This document shows positions 1 to 7,862 of a stretch of 64,000 nt of DNA, one piece after another. This stretch comes from Mycolicibacterium aromaticivorans JS19b1 = JCM 16368. GTDB taxonomy: Bacteria; Actinomycetota; Actinomycetes; Mycobacteriales; Mycobacteriaceae. A model generated the notes under the pieces. The model was not told where the DNA came from, searched no databases, and worked only from the letters and a program-made list of their open reading frames with translations. Position numbers and translations under genes: made by a program. Location of the stretch: contig NZ_JALN02000001.1 of NCBI RefSeq assembly GCF_000559085.1, positions 4,154,001-4,218,000 on the forward strand, given 5' to 3'. Position 1 is the stretch's first letter, and each line of letters begins with the position of its first letter.

Positions 1-202
1 CGCCACCCGAGCGCTGGGGGTTGAGCATGATCCGCACGTCGACCCCGGCCTTTTTCCGGTCGATGGCAGCCTCGATCAGGCTGGGCTCGGTGAAGGTGAA
101 TTGCTTTATCAGAAGCGACTTTTGCGCGCTCATGATGAATTCGCGGACCGGTTCCACGCCGTCGTCTGGCTCGACGATCACGCGCGGGGCGTTAGCAGGC
201 AT
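1..202 (-). CDS. Phospholipase D-like protein, N-terminal fragment (cut by window edge)
   Basis: The minus strand reads an open frame from an ATG at 202 to the left edge of the window (67 codons, no stop). The residues include an EPDDGVEPV stretch followed by LLIKQFTFTEPSLIEAAI and then AGVDVRIMLNP. This pattern (a strand with K-Q-F, a helix addressing a second position, then a V-R-I-M-L-x-P strand) is typical of the first half of PLDc-like nuclease/phosphodiesterase domains (PLDc_2). The catalytic HKD motif would lie beyond the edge and is not visible, so activity cannot be judged. No strong ribosome binding site precedes the ATG. Confidence 0.6.
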   Translation of the reverse strand, partial: MPANAPRVIVEPDDGVEPVREFIMSAQKSLLIKQFTFTEPSLIEAAIDRKKAGVDVRIMLNPQRSGG

Positions 203-293
203 AGGTTTCGGATGCTAGCACCAGAACTGCCCCGGTACTTTGCCGTTGGGTGAATGTCGGGGGCGCGTCGCGCTCGGTCGGCACCGTCGTGGC

Positions 294-878
294 TCAGGGT
301 GCCGGTGCTGGAACAGCAGGATCTGCCAGCGCAAAGCCGAGCCCGGGCGGCACGTTGACTTCCGCGCCGGGCGCGGTGCCGGGCAGCGGCTCGCCAAGTT
401 GCTCGTAGGGGACCTGGCCGAGCAGTGCGCCGTCCAACGCCCCGGCGGAATACATCGCGTGCAATCGGCGCAGGAAAGCAAGTCGGCCGGTTCCGGGCTG
501 CTCGGCGGACGGGCCGATGCCGATGTCGGGCTCGCCCTGCCCCGGCGCGGCGGGAGCGACGTTCTGCGGAAGCAGGTATTGGTTGTTCAGGGCGTGCAGA
601 TCCGGAGGTGCTGCGGCACTCGACGCACCGGGTGCCGACGGAACCGGGTTCTGCCCCAGCAGAAGCCCCGGTGCGTACGCCGACAGATCGGGCAGCCCCA
701 GTGGCCCGGCCGCGGGCTCGCCGCTCTGGGCGAGAACGCTGCCCACTGACGCGTTCGGCGGCGCCGGTGCGGGCACCGGCGGATCAGCGGGTGCGGGCTC
801 GGCCGCGGCCGTCGGCGAACCGACGAGGATGGCACAGGCCGCGGCGGCAAGCGCCAACGTCCGGTTGCCTGTGCTCAT
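294..878 (-). CDS. Secreted Pro/Ala-rich protein, paralogue 2 of a tandem pair
   Basis: This is a 194-residue protein starting at the ATG at 878, preceded by GGGAGGAA about 6 nt upstream. Residues 1-28 form a Sec-type signal peptide (basic start, Ala-rich core, A-x-A before AEPAPADPP). The mature part is Pro/Ala-rich and has no recognised enzyme domain. Its C-terminal part carries the block QLGEPLPGTAPG then N-V-P-P-G, which also occurs in the gene just upstream (964-1602), along with a shared LLLGQ-P-P segment. The two are therefore tandem paralogues. Function is unknown; an envelope or secreted role is inferred from the signal peptide and the porin neighbours. Confidence 0.7.
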   Translation of the reverse strand: MSTGNRTLALAAAACAILVGSPTAAAEPAPADPPVPAPAPPNASVGSVLAQSGEPAAGPLGLPDLSAYAPGLLLGQNPVPSAPGASSAAAPPDLHALNNQYLLPQNVAPAAPGQGEPDIGIGPSAEQPGTGRLAFLRRLHAMYSAGALDGALLGQVPYEQLGEPLPGTAPGAEVNVPPGLGFALADPAVPAPAP

Positions 879-963
879 CCCGCTGTTCCTCCCGGCCTCG
901 ATCCTCGTCACACCGTAGTCGGCATCGGCCGCAACGACGCCGCGAACGAGGTCGAGGACGCGA

Positions 964-1602
964 TCAGGGGATCGGGGCCGGCGGAGGTAGCAGTGCCGGG
1001 TCCGCCGGCGCGGGCGGAGCCGCCGGGGCTGCAGGGTCTCCGGGCGGCGGAGGCGCCGCCGGATCGGGCAGGAACTGTTCAGGCCCGGCCGGGATGTTGG
1101 TGCCCGGTGGCGGAGCCGTTCCCGGCAGCGGCTGCCCGAGCTGGTCGGCGGGCATGCGTCCAAGTGCCCCGTGGAGGAAGGCGTGCACGCCCTTCCACTG
1201 ATTGACCCGGGCGAAGGGGCCGTCCGCACCCGGTCCCAGCTGATACGGGGACTGCTGGTCCGGGGTGGGCATGCTGTTGTTCTGCGCCATCAACAACTGC
1301 GCGCCGTTGAGGATGTCGGTACTCGGCGGCGCCGCGGGTGCGGTCCCCGCCAGCGCCGGAGTGGGGGTTTGGCCGAGCAACAACTGGTTGCCTGCCGGGC
1401 CGCCGAGGATGCCCGCGAATCCGTTGACCGAATCCGAGATGGTCCCCGGCGACGGGATGAATCCTTGCGGAGCGGGCGGTGGCGGCGGGGCCGCGGGGTC
1501 GACCGGCAACGGTTCGTCGGCGGCGGCGGTCGCCACGGGTGCGACCGCCGCTCCGACAGCGAGCGCGGCTATGACCACGCCCTTGACGAACATGCTGTGC
1601 AT
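964..1602 (-). CDS. Secreted Pro/Ala-rich protein, paralogue 1 of a tandem pair
   Basis: This 212-residue protein starts at 1602; an in-frame ATG at 1593 is an alternative, and neither has a clear ribosome binding site. The N-terminus is a signal peptide (MFVKGVVIAALAVGAAVAP, cleavage likely after A-T-A-A-A). The mature chain is acidic near its start and strongly Pro/Ala-rich at both ends. The central segment has LLLGQTPTPALAG and the C-terminal segment has QLGQPLPGTAPPPGTNIPAG, both matching the downstream gene at 294-878. The final 40 residues are nearly all P, A and D. It is transcribed in the same direction as the porin genes upstream. No enzymatic motif was seen and no function is assigned. 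Confidence 0.7.
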   Translation of the reverse strand: MHSMFVKGVVIAALAVGAAVAPVATAAADEPLPVDPAAPPPPPAPQGFIPSPGTISDSVNGFAGILGGPAGNQLLLGQTPTPALAGTAPAAPPSTDILNGAQLLMAQNNSMPTPDQQSPYQLGPGADGPFARVNQWKGVHAFLHGALGRMPADQLGQPLPGTAPPPGTNIPAGPEQFLPDPAAPPPPGDPAAPAAPPAPADPALLPPPAPIP

Positions 1603-1616
1603 CTGGCGAACCGCTG

Positions 1617-2303
1617 TCAGAAGACTTTGGTGACGCCGTAGTAGGCGACGATGTCGTCGGCATCGGTGCCCGAGCTGGTCAGCACCGCGTACGAGCGGAG
1701 TGACGATGCGCCGACGCAGTTGTCGATCTTGATGTGAATGTCCTTCAGCGTCACTCGAGATGAGGTGCCCTTGAAGGACTTCTTGTCGACGACGACGTTG
1801 GTGATGGTGCCTGGCCGGGGATCGACCTCGATCTGTCCCTGGACCGGGAAGCTGACGGAGCCGGGCAGCGAAAGTCCGCCGGTGCCGAGGCTGGCGTTGC
1901 CGAGGCTGGCGCCGACCGAGCCGATCAGTTTGACCTTGTCCATTTCGACGCTGCAGCCGACCTGGTAGCCGGCCTCGAGTGTGCCGCCCGACACCGACCC
2001 GGTGGTGGTGCCGGTGAACGTGCCACCGACAATCCAGTCGCGCGAGGACAGCGACGTGGTCAGCGGTGCCACTGGCAGCTGCGTCTCGTCTTTGGCGACC
2101 ACCGTGAGCGTGCGGCCGTCGGGTGTCTTGGCGATGCCGGGAACCTCAGAGGCGACGGCACCGTTGTCCGGTGGTGGGGGAGGAGCACCTGCGTCAGCGA
2201 CGGGCGGCGCCGCCGGATCGGCCGGGTCGGCCAACGCGAGCGGGGTCGCTCCCATCGGGATCAGCATGCAAACTGCAGCCGCGGTGGCAAAGCGATGCAA
2301 CAT
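1617..2303 (-). CDS. MspA-family porin (paralogue A)
   Basis: This 228-residue protein starts at the ATG at 2303, chosen because it begins a signal peptide (MLHRFATAAAVCMLIPMGA...ALA) that matches the start of the neighbouring paralogue; the upstream in-frame extension looks non-coding. After a Pro-rich linker (about residues 27-50) come family landmarks: DGRTLTV, a short S-R-D-W segment, GGTLEAGYQVG and a C-terminal LRSYAVLTSSGTDADDIVAYYG. These correspond to regions of MspA (RTLTV, LTREW, GTLELGYQIG, RPFARLIASTGDSVTTYG). MspA-type proteins form octameric outer-membrane channels in fast-growing mycobacteria. Unlike MspA as remembered, it has two mature-chain cysteines (VGC, DNC), and no acidic eyelet pair is obvious. 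Confidence 0.85.
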   Translation of the reverse strand: MLHRFATAAAVCMLIPMGATPLALADPADPAAPPVADAGAPPPPPDNGAVASEVPGIAKTPDGRTLTVVAKDETQLPVAPLTTSLSSRDWIVGGTFTGTTTGSVSGGTLEAGYQVGCSVEMDKVKLIGSVGASLGNASLGTGGLSLPGSVSFPVQGQIEVDPRPGTITNVVVDKKSFKGTSSRVTLKDIHIKIDNCVGASSLRSYAVLTSSGTDADDIVAYYGVTKVF

Positions 2304-2513
2304 ATCCTGTCGGCGCCTTCCGTCTGTCACTGGTGAATTTCTGTGGGAAATCATGGATTTTTCGGGTGTCCAGTCGGTGAACGGGGCGTCAACACTCAGC
2401 GCCCCGGATTCGTCCACTGGGCGTTCTCGCGGGTAGTGCCAGGTAATGCATTTCGGCTGCCCACCACCGCGTCGTGACGGGCAGCCGAGTGCGAGAACGA
2501 CAATGTGAAGTTG

Positions 2514-3212
2514 TTAAACGGCTTTCGTGACGCCGAGGTAGGTGACCACGTCGTCGGTGTTGTCGGTCGAGCTGGTCAACGTGGCGTAGGAGCGGATGAA
2601 GGACTGCCCTGCGCAACCGTCGATCTTGATACGGAAGCCGGTGATGGAGATTCGCGGCGCGGTGCCCTTGAACGACTTCTTGCCCACCGGAACGATGTTC
2701 ACGACACCGGGCTTGAGGTCGATCTTCATCTGGTAGGACGCCGACAGGCCGAGGGTGACGGGCAACAGCGAGCCGTTCACGATCGGAATGCCGACCCCTG
2801 GGGTGATGCCGCCGGTGGCGATCGACTCGATGTCGTCCTGGATGATGCCGCAGCCGATCTGGTAGCCGGCCTCCAGGGTGCCGCCGGCAAGCTTGGTGCT
2901 GCCGCCGCCGGTGACCGATCCGGTGAAGGTGCCGTCGACCAGGTACTCGCGGGACCACGGTGAATTGGTCAGGGAGGAAACCGGTTCCATGGACTCGTCC
3001 TTGCCCGACACGTTAAGCACCCAGCCGTCGGGCGTCTTGAGAACTCCGGGCGCAGCGGAGGGCACCGGTCCCGCGGGCCCGCCGGGCGCGGGGGCTGCGT
3101 TGGCAACAGGTGCCACGTTGGGATCGGCCGGCGGGTCGGCCAGCGCCAGCGGCGCCGCCCCGATGGGAGCCAGCAGGCAGACTCCAGCCAATGCGGCAAA
3201 GCGTTTCAACAT
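2514..3212 (-). CDS. MspA-family porin (paralogue B)
   Basis: This 232-residue protein starts at the ATG at 3212, about 12 nt after GAGAGGCG. It has a signal peptide (MLKRFAALAGVCLLAPIGA...ALA), a Pro/Ala-rich linker, then the MspA-like core: TPDGWVLNVSGKDES, SPWSREYLVDGTFTG, GGTLEAGYQIGC, KKSFKGTAPRI and a C-terminal SYATLTSSTDNTDDVVTYLG. It shares the KKSFKGT block and the signal-peptide pattern with the next gene (1617-2303), so the two arose by tandem duplication. It also has Cys residues in IGC and DGC, in the same places as the paralogue, so a conserved disulfide is possible. Expected role: outer-membrane diffusion channel. Confidence 0.85.
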   Translation of the reverse strand: MLKRFAALAGVCLLAPIGAAPLALADPPADPNVAPVANAAPAPGGPAGPVPSAAPGVLKTPDGWVLNVSGKDESMEPVSSLTNSPWSREYLVDGTFTGSVTGGGSTKLAGGTLEAGYQIGCGIIQDDIESIATGGITPGVGIPIVNGSLLPVTLGLSASYQMKIDLKPGVVNIVPVGKKSFKGTAPRISITGFRIKIDGCAGQSFIRSYATLTSSTDNTDDVVTYLGVTKAV

Positions 3213-3598
3213 GTCGTGTTGGCGCCTCTCGTAGTTGATAACCACTGTGTCGTTCGGAGGAATCATTGAGTTGGCGGGTGACTGGATGGTTAACGCCGCC
3301 CCAACAACTCCCGCCCGATTACCGTCTACCGAGCGTCATTTCGAGCCGCCGATCGCTGAAGAGCTGCGATACGGTCTCAAGGTGGTTCCAACTCGGTGCG
3401 TCGCGGGTGATAGATACACCCGATGGATCCTTCGGCGGCCCCGGCTGTTGGCCATCCGTTAACCATCCCGACAGGTATCACGTCGATCATCGCTGTCGTC
3501 CTGACCCTACGGAACCCTGACGCCACGGATTCCGGGTTGGGCTGGTTTGGAACTTCCAGCCGGACGGTTCGGGGGAGCCCACGATCCAGGAGGAAGCA
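3213..3598. other. Divergent intergenic region between porin B and a secreted protein gene
   Basis: No credible gene lies in this 386-nt stretch. It must hold the promoters for the minus-strand porin pair and the plus-strand gene at 3599. An AGGAGGAAG ribosome binding site sits at its right end. No palindrome of the kind found later in the window was seen here. Confidence 0.5.
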
Positions 3599-4165
3599 AT
3601 GAGATCACCGCAATACGGCCGCATTCTGACTGCCACAGTGCTGGTGTCGGCCTCGGCTCTGCTGTGCGCACCGGCTGCGCTCGCCGATCCTGACGCGCAG
3701 ACCGACCAGCCGGCACCCGCGCCCGGGGCCGTCGCGGCGGTTGTCGCCGCCCCGCCACTGGATGCACCGCCGGATGCGGCTCCCTCCAGTGCGGTACCCG
3801 ACGCCTGCAAGCAGTTCGGAATGGCCCTGGACCATGCGTCGTCGTATTACGAAGACTTTGCCTACGACTCGGCCGGCGGCGGGAACAGCGTCAACTACGA
3901 CGATCCGAACGTTGCCAACGCAAATCTCTACGGCCGTACCGCATTGCGTGAGTCCGCCGCTGCCGCCATGTCGGCAGCGTCAGCGCCCGGTCTGCCCAAT
4001 GAAATCGCGGCCCCCATGCGGTCGTGGTCGTTGCGGGCCACAAAGCTGTTGATAATCATGGGGATTCGTGGCGGCGGTGACTCGCTGAACTCAACGGCAA
4101 ATGACATGAACACCGACGCCAACAATGTGCAGACGGCGTGTGCGATGAACGGCGCGCGCGCCTGA
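3599..4165 (+). CDS. Secreted protein of unknown function
   Basis: This 188-residue protein begins at the ATG at 3599 behind a near-perfect AGGAGGAAG ribosome binding site. Residues 1-30 are a signal peptide ending in A-A-L-A-D. A Pro/Ala-rich linker (about 31-66) leads to a folded domain with one Cys near residue 70 (DACKQFG) and one near the C-terminus (TACAMNG), which may form a disulfide. The domain is helix-rich, with AALRESAAAAMSAA and a hydrophobic LLIIMGIRGG segment. The pattern resembles small mycobacterial secreted proteins, but the family was not recognised. A strong hairpin terminator follows 25 nt downstream. Confidence 0.75.
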   Translation: MRSPQYGRILTATVLVSASALLCAPAALADPDAQTDQPAPAPGAVAAVVAAPPLDAPPDAAPSSAVPDACKQFGMALDHASSYYEDFAYDSAGGGNSVNYDDPNVANANLYGRTALRESAAAAMSAASAPGLPNEIAAPMRSWSLRATKLLIIMGIRGGGDSLNSTANDMNTDANNVQTACAMNGARA

Positions 4166-4189
4166 CCCGAAAGCCAACGCACTGAGTCG

Positions 4190-4223
4190 AAATCGGCCCC
4201 CTCCTCTCGGAGGGGGCCGATTT
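4190..4223. terminator. Bidirectional hairpin terminator
   Basis: A long inverted repeat has arms AATCGGCCCCCTC and GAGGGGGCCGATT separated by a 5-6 nt loop, followed by T residues. It sits between the convergent genes at 3599-4165 (plus) and 4238-5728 (minus), so it can serve both. Confidence 0.85.
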
Positions 4224-4237
4224 CTGATCGTGACGGG

Positions 4238-5728
4238 TTATCCGCCTGCGCCGCCGCTGCCACCCTTTCCGCCGGTCGGGCCGAGGCCGCCGGAGCCGAG
4301 GTGGCCGCTTGCGCCGGAGTTGGCGCCGCCCTTTCCGCCGTTGCCGCCGTTGCCGCCCTTACCGCCGGCGATCACGCTGCTACCGCCGGTGGCCCCGGTG
4401 CCGCCTGCGCCGCCGGTACCCGTGGTCGCTCCGTTACCGCCGTTGCCGCCGGCACCGCCGGAGCCACCGCTGAAGCCGCCGAAGCCGCCGAGGCCGCCGT
4501 TGGCGCCCTTGCCGCCGGTTGCGCCGCCGCCGCCCTTGCCGCCGGCACCGCCTGCGCCACCGTTGTTACCGGCCACACCGCCCTTGCCGCCGGTGCCGCC
4601 GGTGCCGCCGGCGCCCGTCGTGCTGGTGCCGCCATCGCCGCCGGTCGCACCCGCGCCACCGTTGCCGGCCACGCCGCCTGCGCCACCGCTACCACCGGTG
4701 CCGCCGTTACCGGCCGCGCCGGTCCCACCTGCGCCACCCGCACCGCCGGTGCCGCCTGCGCCACCGTTGCCCGACCCGAGGCCACCGGTGCCGCCGGTGC
4801 CGCCGGTGCCGCCGTTGCCGCCGGTCGCGGTGCCGGCACCGCCTGCGCCGCCGGTGCCGCCTGCGCCGCCCGTCGCGGAGCCGTAGAAGCCGCCCTTGCC
4901 ACCGTTACCGCCGGCGCCGCCGTCGGTTCCGGTCGCGCCGCCGCCGTAGCCCGCGCCACCCGCGCCGCCCGCACCCGCGGAGCCGCTGCCGAGGACAGGC
5001 ATGCTCGCGGCGTCGCCGCCGTTACCGCCGTTGCCGCCGGCCACACCGGCGGTCGTGCTGGCGCCACCGGCGCCACCGGAGCCACCGCTGCCGGCGAACG
5101 GTCCGGCGTTGCCGCCGTTGCCGCCCGCACCGCCGGCGATGCCCTTGCCGCCATTGCCCCCGCCGCCGCCGAACAGCGCGCCGCTGGAGGAGCTTCCGGC
5201 GATCAGGCCGCCGTTGCCGCCGTTGCCGCCGTTGCCGCCGTTGATGCTGGCGCTGGTGGCGTCGCCGCCGTTGCCGCCGTTGCCGTACAGCCCGGCGCTG
5301 CCGCCGTTTCCGCCGTTGTAGCCATTGCCACCGTTGCCCATCAGCAGGCCGCCGCGGCCACCGTTGCAGGAGGCGCTGGCGCACTGTGCGTCGGCGGCGC
5401 TGTAGCTGTAGCCGTTACCGATGAGCAGGCCGCCGTTCGGGTGCGCGGCGGTACCATTGCCGATGAACTCGGCGACGAAATTGCTGGCGTTGGCCGTGAC
5501 AGCAGCTGTCGCAGCGGTCGCCTTGGAGTTGCTGCCGGCAAGGCTGTCACCGAAAAGCAGCAAATCCGATTCGGTCGAGGTCAGCTTGTACGCCGGCGAC
5601 GCCACCGTCGTGGCGGCATCGGTGGTGGCGAACAAGACGGCCGCACCCACCATCGCCGCACCGGCGACGCCCGTGGTGACGAAGGCTGGCGCAGCCACCC
5701 GGAGCGATTTCTTGCGGTGTTTGGACAA
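4238..5728 (-). CDS. PGRS-repeat glycine-rich protein without a PE domain
   Basis: The predicted protein has 496 residues. I chose the TTG at 5728 because GAAGGGAA lies 7 nt upstream and the frame then reads a basic start (SKHRKKS) followed by a hydrophobic Ala/Val segment (about residues 10-40), consistent with a signal or anchor. The next part (to about residue 140) is a non-repetitive Ser/Ala-rich domain. The remaining roughly 350 residues are GGX/GGN/GGA repeats with the composition and GGXGG periodicity of PE_PGRS proteins. The N-terminus lacks the PE domain. Function is unknown; a cell-surface location is inferred. The opposite strand shows long Pro- or Arg-rich frames that are shadows of the repeats. 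Confidence 0.75.
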   Translation of the reverse strand: MSKHRKKSLRVAAPAFVTTGVAGAAMVGAAVLFATTDAATTVASPAYKLTSTESDLLLFGDSLAGSNSKATAATAAVTANASNFVAEFIGNGTAAHPNGGLLIGNGYSYSAADAQCASASCNGGRGGLLMGNGGNGYNGGNGGSAGLYGNGGNGGDATSASINGGNGGNGGNGGLIAGSSSSGALFGGGGGNGGKGIAGGAGGNGGNAGPFAGSGGSGGAGGASTTAGVAGGNGGNGGDAASMPVLGSGSAGAGGAGGAGYGGGATGTDGGAGGNGGKGGFYGSATGGAGGTGGAGGAGTATGGNGGTGGTGGTGGLGSGNGGAGGTGGAGGAGGTGAAGNGGTGGSGGAGGVAGNGGAGATGGDGGTSTTGAGGTGGTGGKGGVAGNNGGAGGAGGKGGGGATGGKGANGGLGGFGGFSGGSGGAGGNGGNGATTGTGGAGGTGATGGSSVIAGGKGGNGGNGGKGGANSGASGHLGSGGLGPTGGKGGSGGAGG

Positions 5729-5896
5729 GGTCGAATTCCCTTCGAAGAAGACGTTCAGTCCGGCAAATGCGCCGAGTGGTCCCTGACAAAGAAATCCAAG
5801 GAGACAACCCTTACCTCGGACTGGACCCCACTTGGCGCGCTGCCGAACTTCGTGCAAACGCCAGCTGAACTCAACCTGTAAAAGCCGTCGTAATGG

Positions 5897-6415
5897 CTAT
5901 TTGCAGAGTTCGGCGATCTTGCTGTTCGTCTTCTCCGCGTTGCTCAGCCGCTCGGCCTGCTTCGGGTCGGTGTTGGGCACACCGGCTAACGCGTTCATCG
6001 AAATATCCTGCAAGCCGGTCGCGAAGCCGCGAATCGCGTCGGCCAGATCGCCCGGTGTGGCCGGGCTCAGGTGGGCGAGAAGGTAGGTCGCGCCGCCCGC
6101 CATGGCCAGCCGTGCGTTGGCGGCCACCCCCTGGACTTCGGCCCCCGGGTCGGCGTGGGTCTGCAACGAGACCGCTGCGCTGACGGTGCGGTAGGCGTCG
6201 CAGGCGTTGGTCTTCGGGTCACCGGTCTGCGGCGCGGCGGCCGGCGCGGGAGTCGACGGAGTGGGCCGGAACAAGGCCCATCCGGCAAGGCCCACCGCGA
6301 TCAGCGAGATCACCACCGCGACGGGCGCGAGCCAGCTGACGGAGGATCGGGATGGGCGGGTGGGGCGGTGCGATGTCGTCGTCGTGGCGTCTACATCGTC
6401 GGTCGGCTCCGGCAT
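5897..6415 (-). CDS. Membrane-anchored protein of unknown function
   Basis: This 172-residue protein starts at the ATG at 6415, preceded by AGGATCG about 6 nt upstream; the longer upstream frame is not protein-like. The N-terminal 30 residues are hydrophilic (acidic, then T/R/S-rich). A single transmembrane helix follows (about 32-53, APVAVVISLIAVGLAGWALF), then a Pro/Ala linker and an extracytoplasmic helical domain. That domain contains two Cys (TNACDAY and the penultimate Cys) that could pair. Many mycobacteria carry similar single-pass proteins, but I cannot name a family. It is divergent from the small secreted-protein gene at 6488 and the two share a 72-nt promoter gap. Confidence 0.75.
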   Translation of the reverse strand: MPEPTDDVDATTTTSHRPTRPSRSSVSWLAPVAVVISLIAVGLAGWALFRPTPSTPAPAAAPQTGDPKTNACDAYRTVSAAVSLQTHADPGAEVQGVAANARLAMAGGATYLLAHLSPATPGDLADAIRGFATGLQDISMNALAGVPNTDPKQAERLSNAEKTNSKIAELCK

Positions 6416-6487
6416 GCCCACGATCCTAATCACGTGCCGTGGCAAAGCCGTAAAAGCGTATTCTGGCTGCGGAAAGGCCTTGGGGGT

Positions 6488-6757
6488 ATGTCGATGACGT
6501 TGCGCTGGCGGCGACGGTTCGGGTGTCTGGTGGCCGGCGCCGGTGTGGTGGCCGGTGTTGTCACCGGACTGCCTGCAGCGGTGGCGCAGGCCTGCCCGGC
6601 CGGGCACGTCAATAACGAGTACACCGGCCAGTGTTATCTCGAGGGCAGTGCGCCCACCATCAACGGCGTGCCGTGTGTGGCGAGCAATCTTGGTCTTTGC
6701 CAATCATTTCGGCAAAATCAGCAGCCGCCGAAGAAGCCGTACACCGCAATCGGCTAA
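6488..6757 (+). CDS. Small secreted Cys-containing protein
   Basis: This 89-residue protein starts at the ATG at 6488 (a second in-frame ATG is at 6494). Residues 1-34 are a signal peptide with two Arg-rich turns (LRWRRRFG) and an Ala/Val core ending A-V-A-Q-A. The mature 55 residues contain four Cys (ACPAG, QCYLE, PCVAS, LCQSF) and a basic, Pro-rich tail, suggesting a small disulfide-stabilised secreted protein. No family was recognised. Its last bases overlap the 3' end of the convergent SDR gene (stop at 6754) by a few nucleotides. Confidence 0.7.
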   Translation: MSMTLRWRRRFGCLVAGAGVVAGVVTGLPAAVAQACPAGHVNNEYTGQCYLEGSAPTINGVPCVASNLGLCQSFRQNQQPPKKPYTAIG

Positions 6758-7536
6758 CTACGGGTCAACGTCTTCGTCATCAACCGCTGCATCCAGTTCG
6801 GCGACACCTGCGACAGTGCGGCCAGCACGGTGGTCTGGCGGCCCACCGGATAGTGCACCTTGGCCAGTCGCCCGCGGCGGTGCGTGGCCGAGTAGACCGC
6901 GGCGGCCACATCCTCGGGCTGCAGGTTGACGCCCAGCGACTTGGTGCTGCCGGTCTCGACGCCGTCGGTCATCGCGGTCTTGACGAACAGCGGCCACATC
7001 GCCAGCACCCGGATTCCGTATCGGCGCCATTCGAGTTCCAGCGCCTCGGTCAGCGCACGCAGCGCGAATTTGGTTGCCGAGTAGGTGGCGAGCTCGGGCT
7101 GGCCGTACAGCGCGGAGGCCGAACACATGTTGACCACCTGGGCGCCCGGAGCGTCGCGCAGGTACGGGAATGCGGCATGCAACCCGGTCAGCGCACCGGT
7201 GAAGTTGATGTCCACCGTCTGCCGGTGAACGCCGAGCGGAACATCGGCGAACAGGCCTGTGGTCAGAACCCCGGCATTGTTCACCAGGATATCGAGTTTT
7301 CCAGTGCTGCCGGTGAATTCACGCAGTCGAGCCGACCATTGATCGGCGTTCGTGACGTCGAGCTCGCCGATCGCGACGTCACCTCCGAGCGCGACGATCT
7401 CGTCGCGCAGCCCGGTGAGCCCGTCGAGGTCGATGTCGTATGCACCCACCCGGTAGCCGTTTCGGGCGAAGGTCAGAGCGGTCGCCCGCCCGATACCGGC
7501 GGCGGCTCCGGTGATGAAGACGCCGGGTGCACTCAT
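6754..7536 (-). CDS. Short-chain dehydrogenase/reductase (classical SDR)
   Basis: This 260-residue protein has the classical SDR layout: nucleotide-binding GAAAGIG at about residues 10-16, D in YDIDLDG after beta-2 (favouring NAD), NNAG at about 87-90, the catalytic Ser in the VNMCSASA strand and YSATK at about 151-155. The C-terminal region ends basic (MQRLMTKTLTRS). It would oxidise or reduce an alcohol/ketone; the substrate is unknown. The start codon lies 1 nt after the stop of the upstream small gene (7538-7798), so the two are probably co-transcribed and translationally coupled. Confidence 0.85.
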   Translation of the reverse strand: MSAPGVFITGAAAGIGRATALTFARNGYRVGAYDIDLDGLTGLRDEIVALGGDVAIGELDVTNADQWSARLREFTGSTGKLDILVNNAGVLTTGLFADVPLGVHRQTVDINFTGALTGLHAAFPYLRDAPGAQVVNMCSASALYGQPELATYSATKFALRALTEALELEWRRYGIRVLAMWPLFVKTAMTDGVETGSTKSLGVNLQPEDVAAAVYSATHRRGRLAKVHYPVGRQTTVLAALSQVSPNWMQRLMTKTLTRS

Positions 7537-7537
7537 G

Positions 7538-7798
7538 TCATACGACTTTCAGGTGCCGGACGTGTACCTCGGGTTCCGAGGCGATGCGGTCGTTGGCTGC
7601 GGCCATCGCGGTGTCGACGCGAACGGCTGCGGTTTGGCAGGCCGCGGTGGCCTTGCGGCCCAGCCCCCCCACATCGTCGGCGGCGTTGCGCAGATACGCC
7701 GTCAGCGTGACCCGCAGCCGGTCGCCGACCAGGGCCAGACGATTGCGGAACCGGTCGTCGACCGTCACGGTGACGTAGGGCAGTTCGAGCTTGATCAT
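7538..7798 (-). CDS. Conserved hypothetical small protein
   Basis: This 86-residue hydrophilic protein has an N-terminal beta-like segment (IKLELPYVTVTVDDRF), a central helix with Ala and Arg, and ends in VHVRHLKVV. There is no signal peptide or membrane segment and no recognised motif. It sits between the ALDH gene upstream (64-nt gap) and the SDR downstream (1-nt gap), so it probably belongs to the same minus-strand transcription unit. Function is not assigned. Confidence 0.6.
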   Translation of the reverse strand: MIKLELPYVTVTVDDRFRNRLALVGDRLRVTLTAYLRNAADDVGGLGRKATAACQTAAVRVDTAMAAANDRIASEPEVHVRHLKVV

Positions 7799-7862
7799 GA
7801 GCGCCTCCAGAGCCGTTCTTGTCGAATGTAGACGACATCGGTGGCGAGTCGGGCCCGTGCGG

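Noticed and set aside
4238..5728. A classic PE_PGRS gene
   Set aside because: No PE domain is seen at the N-terminus; the first 140 residues are a different, Ser/Ala-rich segment.
4301..5881. Long plus-strand Ala/Gly-rich frames over the PGRS gene
   Set aside because: These are shadows of the GGX repeats on the other strand. The minus-strand frame has the PGRS pattern and the leader segment.
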